Shown here one piece after another: positions 42,441 to 53,400 of a stretch of DNA of 64,000 nucleotides. Each line of letters begins with the position of its first letter. The first letter of the stretch is position 1. The notes under the pieces were generated by a model that did not search any database, was not told the origin of the DNA, and saw only the letters and a program-made list of their open reading frames with translations. A program made the position numbers and the translations under genes. Origin of the DNA: Symbiodinium natans (Eukaryota > Sar > Dinophyceae > Suessiales > Symbiodiniaceae); the NCBI GenBank assembly GCA_905221605.1, contig CAJNDS010002226.1:392501-456500 (forward strand), given 5' to 3'.

Positions 42441-42851
42441 CTAGACCCAAGAGGAACCTAGGAATAAACAGGGTGCCTTTTGGTTTCAAGGGGCTTATAA
42501 GTGAGCCTAAACCCTACCCAAAAAAAAAAGGAATAAGGCCCCTAAGCCCTAAAAAAAAGAGAATAAGGGCACCCCAACCCTAACAAAAAGTGGACAAGGG
42601 AACCTAAGCCCTAAAAACAGGGAATAAGGGCACCTAAACCCTAACAAAAAGGGGATAAGGGAACCTAAGCCCCAAGAACAGGGGAATAAGTGAACCTAAA
42701 CCCTGAAGGGCCTACTCTGAGCCCTAGCCCTAAACCCTAAACCCTAAACCCTAAACCCTAAACCCTAAACCCTAAACCCTAAAACCTAAACCCTAAACCC
42801 TAAACCCTAAACCTGAAAAAAGTGGGAATAAGGGCCTACTCTGGGTCCTAG
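42441..42851. mobile_element. Expanded inverted-repeat element with internal arrays
   Basis: Starts CTAGACCCAAGAGGAACCTA and ends CTACTCTGGGTCCTAG. A compact relative at 33945-34060 (116 bp) starts CTCGACCCAAGAGTAACCTA and ends with the same CCTACTCTGGGTCCTAG. The copy here is 411 bp because its middle contains about four units of a 30-40-bp repeat (GGGAATAAGGGCACC...CCTAACAAAAAG) and a CCCTAAA array of about 12 units. Confidence 0.62.
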
Positions 42852-42945
42852 ACACACACAGCATCGGCCTGCTCGCGCTTACTGGGATCAGCGGCTTGGA
42901 TCGTCTCGATGGCATCCTGGCCGCTGCTTGCTGCAGGAAGGCCCT
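42850..42945 (-). CDS. Candidate exon of unknown function
   Basis: Minus-strand frame encoding GLPAASSGQDAIETIQ then AADPSKREQADAVC, an Ala/Gln/Asp-rich helical-looking stretch between CCCTAAA arrays. No family recognised. A similar helical stretch (EAEAESKPLRRAKTALLETG) lies at about 42045-42130. Confidence 0.38.
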
Positions 42946-43309
42946 GTACCCTAAACCCTAAACCCTAAACCCTAAACCCGAAACCCTAAACCCTAAACCC
43001 TAAACCCTAGCCCTAAACCCTAAACCCAAAAACCGTAAACCCGAAACTCCCGCTCCCCAAGAAGCCTGAGACCTCACGCAGCTGTAGCATCCTGGACCCT
43101 CCTAATTTTGGTACACGCAGACTCATGGGTAGTTCCAAGTAGGGTGACAAGTTACCTGACGCAACGTTACCAGATAAGAAAAGGCTCCCTTACACCAATT
43201 CGTATTTACAGCTTCCCATGAAGATACAGCCTATCTCGGACTTCGGGCTTCATGTGGCTGAGGGCCCGCTAGAGCCTAAACCTGAGACCCTCGCCCCGAA
43301 AAGATCTCA

Positions 43310-43585
43310 AACCCCCCGTCCCCTCAACATCCTGCAAAGCTTTCAGGTAGGCGAAAGAGTGGAGATGGTCTGGCTCAAGGACCTCTGCTGGTTTGGGGGT
43401 TTAGGTTGGGTTTTGGGACTAGGGCAGGCTTTTCCCCCTCCCTACAAACCATTTAAAAAGAGATTACGCAACTCAACGCCAACAAGCAAACAAAAGAAAC
43501 AAGCAAGCAAGAAAGCTGTATGTTTGCATTGCAGGCGTTTCGGGCGTAGCGCTGAGTGGCGGAGTATTCTTCCAGAAAGGGGCTG
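43310..43585 (-). CDS. Two candidate exons of unknown function
   Basis: Two minus-strand stretches, about 43505-43585 (FLEEYSATQRYARNACN) and 43310-43392 (EVLEPDHLHSFAYLKALQ), read as amphipathic protein sequence with acceptable splice dinucleotides. They lie downstream of the WbsX gene in the same direction. No family recognised; the opposite strand is also partly open, so strand rests on composition and context. Confidence 0.35.
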
Positions 43586-43592
43586 GGCTTTA

Positions 43593-43745
43593 GGTTGAGG
43601 GGGTTGATGGGTTGATGGGTTGAGGGGGTTGATGGGTTGATGGGTTGATGGGTTGATGGGTTGATGGGTTGATGGGTTGATGGGTTGGTGGGTTGGTGGG
43701 TTGCGGGGTTGAGGGGTTGAGGGGTTGAGGGGTTGAGGGCATGAC
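43593..43745. repeat. TTGATGGG octamer array
   Basis: About 10 TTGATGGG units followed by TTGGTGGG and TTGAGGGG units. TTTAGGG arrays continue at 43855-43992. Confidence 0.93.
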
Positions 43746-43993
43746 GGGTTGGGGGATTGAGGCTTTAGGGGGCAGGGGGATAAAACTTCAACCTAAACCC
43801 CAAACCTGCAAATTGTCCCCAGACCCTGAGGTTGAAGCTTCGAAGACTGCCGACTAGGGTTTAGGGTTTGGGGTTTAGGGTTTGCTTGGGGTTTAGGGTT
43901 TAGGGTTTAGGGTTTAGGGTTTAGGGTTTGGGGTTTAGGGTTTAGGGTTTAGGGTGTAGGGTTTAGGGTTTAGGGTTTGTTTAGGGTTTAGGG

Positions 43994-44072
43994 CCAGGAG
44001 TTGGCCATAATTCAAGCCCGGTGCATACAGCACGGTTGCAATCACAACGGCTGTCTCAAGATCTCCGTGAAT
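43994..44072 (-). CDS. Candidate exon, hydrophobic strand (TAVVIATVLYAPGLNYG)
   Basis: Minus-strand frame encoding HGDLETAVVIATV then LYAPGLNYGQLL. The pattern resembles a buried beta strand followed by a loop, as at the start of a nucleotide-sugar-binding domain, but it is too short to assign. It may extend the WbsX gene into a second enzymatic domain. Flanked by TTTAGGG arrays on the left. Confidence 0.42.
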
Positions 44073-44149
44073 GTTTAAGCCCCCCGCACCCTGAAGCCTA
44101 AACAACCATAAGGCCTAAACCCTAAACCCTAAACCCTGGGTTTTAAGTA

Positions 44150-44292
44150 CCGGTACTTGACTTCTGCTTCCCGTATAGACCTCAGGGACTTAAACTCGGG
44201 GAAGACGCGGCCCCGCAGCTTTCCTGCGGAGACTTGCCAGACCCCAGCGTCATGCAACAAAGCATTAGAGGTACGGCTGAGGGAGACCCGGT
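44150..44292 (-). CDS. Candidate exon downstream of the WbsX domain
   Basis: Minus-strand frame encoding NALLHDAGVWQVSAG, then KLRGRVFPEFKSLRSIREAEV. It has a protein-like composition and no stop across the island. By position it could encode the end of the WbsX protein or a following domain. I do not recognise a family; ends are not fixed. Confidence 0.45.
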
Positions 44293-44399
44293 TGCAGTTT
44301 AGGGTTAAGGGTTTTAGGGTTCAGGTTTTAAGATTGTGGGTTAGGGTTTAGGGTTTAAGGCTTAAATCTAAACTTCGGCCTTCTGCTTCACCAAGGCGC

Positions 44400-44448
44400 C
44401 CCTTGCTCGTTCCACTCATTCCAGGCGGCGATGAAGTAGAGGTTCTCA
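44400..44448 (-). CDS. WbsX exon o (WNEWNEQG block)
   Basis: Begins after GCATCAG and encodes ENLYFIAAWNEWNEQG, the last conserved strand and loop of the barrel (family: INAWNEWGEG). The likely donor is GC after the second Gly base triplet. Continuing past it meets a stop within a few codons, so splicing here is expected. Confidence 0.83.
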
Positions 44449-47400
44449 CTGATGCGCCGCGAAGGGGTGCGGCTCATGTTGCCTCCCGGGCGTGCCACAC
44501 CCTACTACAGGGGCCTGAATAATTCGAATAGGGTTTTGGGGTGGGGGGGGGGGGTATATTATTAGTATAGTTATAAAGGGATCCTAAGGGAATAATATTA
44601 CTGGTGGCAATCCTTCCGGCCCCTATATTACTTGGAGGTTCATGGGTAGTGCGAAGTGGGGTTCTAAGTATGCGAACTATACCAATGACCCCATTTAGGG
44701 TACGTAGAACCCTACCTATAGTTGCCAATGAACCTAAACCCTGAAACCCTGAACCCTAGATGCACCCACACACTACTTCCGAAGCACTTCAACCCTACCC
44801 TAAACCCCCAAACTCCTAAACCCGAAGCCCCCAAACCCCAAATCCTCAGGGTTTGGGGGTTTAGGGCTTAGGGCTTAGGGTCTGGCACGAAACATCCGCC
44901 AAGCGACGGAAAGACTCGACCAAGCCAGCCTTGAACTCCTGGCGGAGTTAGCGTCAGTGTGTTTCGACTCCGGGCAGTGTTGGGAACCCTGAACCCTAAA
45001 GCCTAAACCCTAAACATCCCTAAACCCTACTTTGAGGGTTTAGGGATGTGAGGGACAGGCTCTTTTTTAGTTAAGGGGTTTTGGGGGCCAAGCATTTAGG
45101 GTGCAGGCAGTCACCTTGAATGCCTTTTGAGGCCACCGAGTTTAGGGGTTTGGGGTTAAGGGTTAAGGGTTTAGGGTTTAGTTGAAGGAGCTCTCAGGAT
45201 GTAAGAGTTTCGGACGCTAGAGAATTGAGGATTTTAGGATTTGCAGGTTTAGGGTTTAGGGTTTAGGGTTTAGGGTTTAGGGTTTAGGGTTTAGGGTTTA
45301 GGGTTTAGGGTTTAGGGTTTAGGGTTTAGGGTTTAGGGTTTAGGGTTTAGGGTTTAGGGTTTAGGGTTTAGGGTTTAGGGTTAGGTTTAGGGTTTAGGGT
45401 TTAGGGTTTAGGGTTTAGGGTTTAGGGTTTAGGGTTTAGGGTTGAGGGTTTAGGGTTTAGGGTTTAGGGTTTAGGGTTTAGGGTTTAGGGTTTAGGGTTA
45501 GGGTTTCGGGTTTCGGGTTCAGGGTTCAGGGTTCAGGCTTTAGGGTTTAGGGTTTAGGGTTTAGGGCTTAGGGTTTCGGGTTTAGGGTTTAGGGCTTAGG
45601 GTTTAAGGATCTAGGGATTTTGGATTCAAGGACTAAAGGGATCAAGGGTTTAGGGTGTAAGGATATATTTAAGTGCTTTGCGTTTAGGATTCAAGGTAGC
45701 ATACAGCATCCAGAGTTTCGGGCATCAGGCTAAGGAATAGGGATTCAGGGTTTAGGGTTGGGGAGGGGGGGGTAGGGTCTCGGGGGCTTCAGGTTTCAGC
45801 CATAGATATCGGGATCAAGATCAGAGTTTAGGACTTAATGACAGTGGTTTAAGGATTTAAAGTTTGGGCTTAGGGGTGCAGAGCTTGGGGTTTTAGGACC
45901 TAAGGGCTTAAACGCTTCGGCTCCTCGTAGCCTTGAGTCACACAAGCTAGCGAGATGGCACGCAAGCTGAGCCAGCAACAATCTCGGTCTAACCACCTAC
46001 AAGCCAGCCAAATCCCTAAACCCTAAGCCTATACCCTAAGCCCTTTACAAAAAGAACGACGAAACAGATGGAGTCCCTCTCGAAGCTTGTGCAAGCAAGC
46101 CTTTCAACCCTGAAAACCCAAACCCGTGACGCCTAAACCCCCTAAAACCAAAAACCGACATGGCGCAACCCCAAAACCCTAGATCTCAAAAAAGCAGAAA
46201 CCCCAAGCCCCTAAAAACCCTTGACCCCCAACCCCTAAACCTCTAAACTCCTAAACCCTAAACGCATAACGCCGTAAACCCGCCATGCAGCAAACCTTCA
46301 ACACCCCGCCACCTCAGGGCTCGCGCGGTAGCGCTGGGAACAGCCCCGCACGCGATTGTCGAATCCGGTGGTGGCACCCCAGTACCTGGGTTCAGGCATG
46401 GCTTGGAGCTTAGGACTTGGAGTTTAGGGTTTAGGGCTTGGGGGCTTGATTGTTTCTTTGTGACAGAGGGGGGAGGGCGGCTCGGGCTGAGGAACTAGGA
46501 TTCAGGGTTTGCGATTCAGGGCCAAGGGCATGGGCCTCCTGGAGCAGAAGCCCAACGTATCGGTGGCCCTTCGGGGGTCGTGGCATCGAATTCAAGGAGA
46601 TGTACTTGCGGTGTAGGTGGGGATGTGCCCCCTTATACCAACAGTCTTCGTAGGATTGTAACCGGGGGTACTAGAATCCCTATGAAGGACTCTTAGTGCA
46701 AAGGGGAACATCCCAAAGTGTAGGGCTTGAGGGTGAAGGCTCAGATCATGAAAGGGTTTCGGTCAAGGCCTTGGGCTGTTAGGATTCTAATTGCATCAGA
46801 CTACATGTCGCCCCAATGTAGATGCTGGAGAACTACACATCAGCGGCCAGAATGCATGGCTCAAACATTCGCAAAACTCCAATGTGGACGTTGCAGGTTG
46901 CAGGTGGTTCTGAACACGTGAAAGCTCAGCACTCGCAATGCCTCGCTGTTTGCAACAATCCTTTCAAGCCAGAACATCACCGCCCGGAGTGCTATTCCCA
47001 ATGCAGATGCTCCCAGATGCAAAGGTCAGAAACGTCTACCAGGCGAATCGAAACAAAGAGGCCACCATTCTGTCAATCATTGCAGGGTTTAGGGCCGAGG
47101 GCTTAGAGCAGTTGCCATACATAATTAATACACGCGTATCCGACTGACAACAGCGCCCAGCTGCTGAGGCCACGTCGTGATGAAATCCTGCAAGCGGCTA
47201 GCGTGGCCCGTGCTGCTTGCCGGCTGTTTGCCCTAAACCCTAAACTCCTGACTCAACCCACAAGCTGCGAATGGGCGTGCACAGGCATGAACCTTAACAA
47301 ACCTGCTCTAGAACCTCCTGAAATCTCAAGCCCCAGGCCCCAAATTCCCACACCAACCCGGAATTCTCACCTAATCCCTCACACGACTCCCCTCCCGACC

Positions 47401-50400
47401 TTATCTTCACCCGAGGCGGGGCGGCCACAGCGCTCACACACCGCCATGAAGTGGAAGGAGGCCTTGAGAGTAGGAGGATCAGGGTGTAGGGTTTGAGGAG
47501 TTTAAGGTTTAGGGTTTAGGGCTTGGGGGGCCTTTTGGGCTGTTTGGGGGCGCGGGCTTTCGAGTTGAGCCCTCGGCCGCGAGGCGTAGGCCGGGAGCCT
47601 TTTTGCTCGAAACCCGCCAATTTTCCTTTGAATGCAGCTTCACATGCTTCAAGAGGTGATTTCTCGAAACTAGGGTCCCTGTTTGGGGTCCCTGTCATAA
47701 GGTGGCCCCTCTTTTTTAAGCACGCAAGCAGGGACCATCATTTGGGGATAGTTAGTGCTCAGGGCCGGGACTCAAAACTCTAAACTCCGAAGCCATAGTT
47801 TAGGGTTTAGCTCGATTCCCCCCCCGCAAAAACAGCGGCCCCTCACCTTTCCAGGAAAAGCCATGCACCGATGTGGTCCAGGTCTCAAAACGCCCTGAAC
47901 CCTAATCCCTCAACCCTAAACCCTAAACCCTAAACCCTAAACCCTAAACCACAAAAGCCCGAAAGATCCCAGCAAGCCCGGCGGCGTCGAAGAGTCCGGG
48001 CATGAAGGTAGGCCCGCCAGCACCTTCAAGTTGAGGGGTATAAGGAATTGACCCTTAAAATCTTATTCCCTTGTGTATCCCCCTATTTATGTATATATAT
48101 ATATATAGACATATATATATATATAGATATATATAGAAATATAAGGTATATTAAGTAGTCCCTGTATACCCAAGTAGCCCTAAACCCTGAACCCTACACC
48201 CTAAAGTCTGGACCCTGGACTTGTCTTGGGGCTAGTTTGGGGGGCCCGAGAAAAAACATGGCTTTAAAAAGATTATATAGGATTTAAGGGTAATAAAGAT
48301 AAGAAACAATTATGCGCAGACCTACCCTTGTCGTAGCCCTAAGCCCAAATCGGAGAAAACACTTAAAAAAAAAAGGAATAAAAACATAAATACAAAAAAA
48401 AACAGTTCCAAGCGCCTACGACTGATGCACCAACGACCACGGTGCCCGATGGTTCCATGTGAGGGCACTCCACCCTTCTGGGCCCTCCAAGCGCCATGCA
48501 TCAGGGTAACCCTACATCCTAAATCCTAAACCCTAAACCAGAAACCCTAAATCCTTAACCCTAAATCCTAAACCCTAAACCCTGAACCCTAAACCCTGAG
48601 CCCTGAACCCTAAACCCTGAACGCCCTAAATCCTAAAAAGCTACATTCGAGGCGCCGCTGACTGTGCGCAGGAAGTACATGCCAGCAAAGCCATTCCTGA
48701 CAGCTGGACTTTTAGGATGGGCCTTTGGCTGCTCAAGGTTTGGGGATTAGGGCCGATTAGGGTTTAGGATTTAGGGCTTGGGGTTTGGGGTTTAGGGTTT
48801 AGAGTTGATACTACCCCTAAACCCTACATTGATACTACCCCTAAACCCTAAACCTAAACCCCGAAACTCCGATCTCAGCGTCTGCTTGGCAAGAAGGTGC
48901 CAGTTGTTCATCATGGGTCCCAGCTTCTCTCCGATCTCCTGAGCCCAGCGCGCGCATGTTGACTAGGACAGGGATTAGGGTTTGGGGTTGAGGGTTGAGG
49001 GTTTCGGGTTTAGGGTTTAGGGATGAGGGCTGAAGGCTGAGGGCTGAGGGTTGTGTCCAGCGGCGAAGTTTCGTGCCCCGAGCGTGCGAGCATGTTCCCC
49101 GCCCCACCCCCCCCCTCCCCCGGACCTGCATTCTTAATCAACCCTAAACCCTCAACCCTAAACCCGAAGCCGCAAGGGTGAAGAAAACAAAAACAAGGCA
49201 GCGCAAGGGACCCCCGAAGTCAGGGAGCCTGGCTTGGGGAGCTGCCCCAAAACCCCCGTTTAGGGTTTAGGATGCAGGGTTCAGGGTTCAGGGTTCAGGG
49301 TTCAGGGTTTAGGTTTTAGGGTTTAGGGTTTGGGGTTTGGGGTTTAGGGTTGAGGGTGCAGGGTTCAGGGTTTAGGATTAGGGATTGATGCCCCACCTGA
49401 GGGAAGTAAATTGCGAAGACTGGCTTGTTGTCGATCCTCTTGTAGTTGCCTTGGCTCCACAAGAACCCTAACCCCAAAACCCTAAACCCTTAAACCCAAA
49501 ACCCCTAAACCCCTAAAACCCTAACCCTAAACCCTAAACCCAGAGCCCTACGCACAAGACACCAGGGCCATGTTTCGGTTCTCTGCACATTCCACATTCC
49601 GTGGGATCTGCTCACGGGAAGTGGGGGTTAGGGTTTAGGGTTTAGGGTTTAGAGCTTGGGGGTGAAGAGTTTGAATTTTCAGTTTCTGGCCAGTGCTGAA
49701 TGGGTTGTAGCCCTGTACAAATCTACCCTGAACCTGGAAACTCCTCAACCCTAAGACCTGCAGTGCCGGCAATGGTCGATGCTGGAAGTAGGGCAGCAGA
49801 TAGTTGAAGTGCTCCCTCCAGCCCGTCTCGTTGGCATAATCCTTCCGAGAGTTCGGGGTAGGTGAGGGTTTAGGGTCCGGGGCCTAGGGGCTTAGGACGA
49901 AAGCGATACAGATCGGCTACTGCTTCCTGCGTCTTGGAACATCCTACATCTTGCGGGCGATGAATGCCGGCTACTGCTGCTGCATTTCAGTTCTATAGAG
50001 CTTTAGGCAATTTGACAAGGCTCGAAGCAATGACCCCAACAGCAGGCTTTTTCCGAAACCCCAAACCCTAAACCCTAAACCCTAAATATACCCTAAACCC
50101 TAAACATACCCTAAACCCTAAACCCTAAACCCTAAACCCTAAACCTACACGCCAGTGTTCGGGGCCTGCTCGATCAAGACCTCGCCAGTGGCATGCTCGC
50201 CGTAGCCGCGCTCCCATCGCCTCGTGCTCTCAGGTTCAGGGTTCAGGGTTCAGGGTTCAGGGTTCAGGGTTCAGGGTTTAGGGTTTAGGGTTTAGGTTTT
50301 AGGGTTTAGGGTTTAATGTTTAGGATTCCCCTACTTGGAAGCCCTTTTGGCTTAGTAAGTCTACTTAGTAATATGAACCTTCAAGTAGGGCTTGGTGCTT

Positions 50401-53400
50401 AAGGTTTGGGCTTTGGCGTCTGGGGTCTAAGGTTTGGAGGCTGGCGTTTTGTGATTTTGGGCTTAAGGTGTGAGGCTTCTTGTTTAGCGTTTGGGGCTCC
50501 TGCACCCCAGAAGTTCAAAACCCTTAAGCATGTGCAGCCTTGTCTAGGGCTTAGGATTTAGCGCAGGGCTTAGGGGCTCTGGGCTTACTTTCCATCAAAA
50601 TCAGCGGACAACCTGGTGATGGTAAGCCGTGTCTTCTCTGAACCCACCCTGGGAGGGGGGAAGACAAAGATGCTTGGGATTCTAAACCCTAAACCCCAAA
50701 ACCTAAACCCAAAACCTTAAAACCTGACTTCTAGCTGGCCCCATGAACCTTCAAGCATTTGTTCAGCCGGGCCGGGCTGAAAGGCAAATGTTTGGGTTTA
50801 GGGGCTTAGGGTTTAGGGTTTCGGGCTTAGGGTTTAGGGTTGAGGGTTCCGGGCTCAGGGTTTGGGGTACAGTTCTATGTCCAGCAGCCTATGCTACCTG
50901 CAAAGGCCGGTGGAACGGCCTTCCTTTTCCCAGGACTTAGGGTTGAGGGTTTAGAGGGGACTAGGGTTGAGGGTTTAGGATTAACTCAGCATCTTAGAAC
51001 TAAGCCACAACCCTAAGACATTCAAACCCTAAGCCGTCGAGTATGGAGGGGCCTGTTGGCCCAGGAGAAGAAGAATGGCTTGTCGGGCTGGCCGTCTTGC
51101 AGCATCAAGTGAGGGATCTTCCACATAACCTGCACAGTTTAGGGTTCAGGGTTTAGGGTTTAGGGTTTAGGGTTTGGGGTTTAGGGTTTAGGGTTTAGGG
51201 CTAAGGGTTTAGGGTTTAGGGGTCTTCGCGCTTTCTCGGACTTGCTCTCAAGGCGTGAAAAACCGAGCTTTTCACAGCCAGGGTGCGCTCGAGTTCTTGA
51301 CGCTGGGGCCGTTAAACCTGAGCACCCGCGCCCCAAAAGAATGCCATTGATAGTCTAAGCAGAAAGGCTCGGACTCTGTTTGAGGGTCTGGTTTGCGCTT
51401 CAAGGGTCTGGGGTTTCGGGAAGCTTGAGAAGATCTGACAGTGACATGCAGGCGAGGCTTGAAGAAGTCTTTCGCAAGCAGTGCTCGCGAGATCTCCCCC
51501 ACTGGAAGCTTTTAAGTGTAGGAATAGGGTTTGGGGTTCTGGGGGCTTTACATATTACGAAGTTGACCAGGAGATGTTCGCGAAGAAGTCCCTCGAGCCC
51601 ACAACTTCCGTTTCCCGAACCTAGATGCTTAGTACCCCAGTATCCATATTCTAATAAGGGCACCCTTTTTTTGGCTGGCTACTGTATAAGGGAACCCATA
51701 ACCAAAATAAGGGTAAAGGGTACCACTGGGCTACCAAGAAATGGAAGAAGCCAGCTTTCCTGAAGCTTGGAGTCGGAGTTGGCTTCAGGCCGGCAAGATG
51801 CGCAGGGCCGATCTGTTGCGCAAACGTTGTCCGGGGAAGTTCTTTTTTAGGGTTTAGGGTTTAGGCATTGACAGGTCAGAAAAAAAAGTGTCTGATGGTT
51901 TTTGGGCACCCCCTCTGAGGCCCAAGAAGATCTGAGAGGCCGTGACGCGCCTGAACGACATGACTGCCGAGGCACCAGTAGTGGTAGATCATGAAGCCGT
52001 AGACACCGTACTGATCGGCAAGCTCCGCCTCTCCGAGATGCTAGGCCCATTCTCCTCCACCCCCCCCCTCCACCGGCAGATAAAAAGCAAACCTTCAAGC
52101 GTCATATATACACCTATGTAGCTAGATTGATAGACCTACAACTTCTAAGCCTTGACTTGGCCTTGAATGAAGGGCCTCAGTCCAGCGCGCATGGAAACGG
52201 TTCATACAGAGAACATAAAAGTTATGTATGTTGCCTCTTTTTCAACATTATGAGGTGGCAGGCGCGTAGTTCGCTGTGTTGCTCCCCGAAGCCTCGAAAA
52301 TCGAAGGAAAGACAAGGTTCCTAAACCCTAAACCCTAAACCCTAAACCCTAAACCCTAAACCCTAAACCCTTGGCAGAACACACCTCAAGGTCACCGTTC
52401 AATCGGGATAGGGTGCGGTCCCCTCCATTGACAAACGCGTTGATCCGGCGACGCTGCTTGAGGCAGGTGTGTACGTCTCAACGCAAGCCGCAAGAGGTCT
52501 ACGAGTGACCCCTAAACCCCTAAAGCCTGAAACCTAAGACCTAAGACCTAAAACCCTAACCCTAAACCGCAAGCACAGAGACCGGACGATGCTCCGGGAA
52601 CCGAGCAGCAGACACTCTGCAATATTTGGGCTCCGACAGCTACTGTAAATACCTAGCCTCATCATCGCTAGTCAAGAATCTACCACTTGCATTTGGGTCG
52701 AACGAAGGCATCTTGAACCCTATTCCCTCAACCCTAAACCCTAAGCCCTAAACCCTGAACCCTAAACCCTAAACCCTGAACCCTACACCCGAAATCCTAA
52801 ACTTGTGTACACTTTTGGGTCTAAGGTTTTAAGGCTTCTTCCGGAGGCCTGGCGCTGGCGGACGCTCCGCTGCGTGAGGTCCTGGATAGCAACTGAAGGA
52901 CACATAAACCCCTGAGCTCCTAGGGTTTAGGGTTTAGGATTTCGGGCTTTTAGGGTTTAAGGCTTCGGGCTTAGAATTTAGGGTTTAGGGAAACCCGAAG
53001 CCACAAAGCAAGCCGAAACTGCAACCCTGAACCCGAACCATTACCTGTACTACCCCCAGAAGTACAGCCCAACCCGCAGAAGAAGCACTGGAGAACCCAG
53101 GAGATATGGGCATTCACGTATGGTCCCTCTATGAATTAGACTATAAGAACCCCAAAAAAGAACCCTATTCTAATTCTTTAGGCCCTATCCTAGCCCTACC
53201 CCCTAAACCCTAAACCCTAAACCCTAAACCCTAAACCCTAAACCCTAATTATGGTTGTCTCTTTGAGCGGAACAAAGGCGACCAAGGCACATAGTAGTCC
53301 AGGCCGCCCTTCTCCGCAGGCAGCGGCTTGCGCAGCTCCCTCGACTCGTCTTCGAACGGCTTCCTTAGGGACTCCGGGGGGCTTGTGAGCCGAACATAGC

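Noticed and set aside
51272-51502. Minus-strand ORF containing DYQWHSFGARVLRFNG as the missing WbsX link exon
   Set aside because: Position is right, but the frame that resembles the family and the frame following the best acceptor differ; left as an open candidate rather than a called exon.
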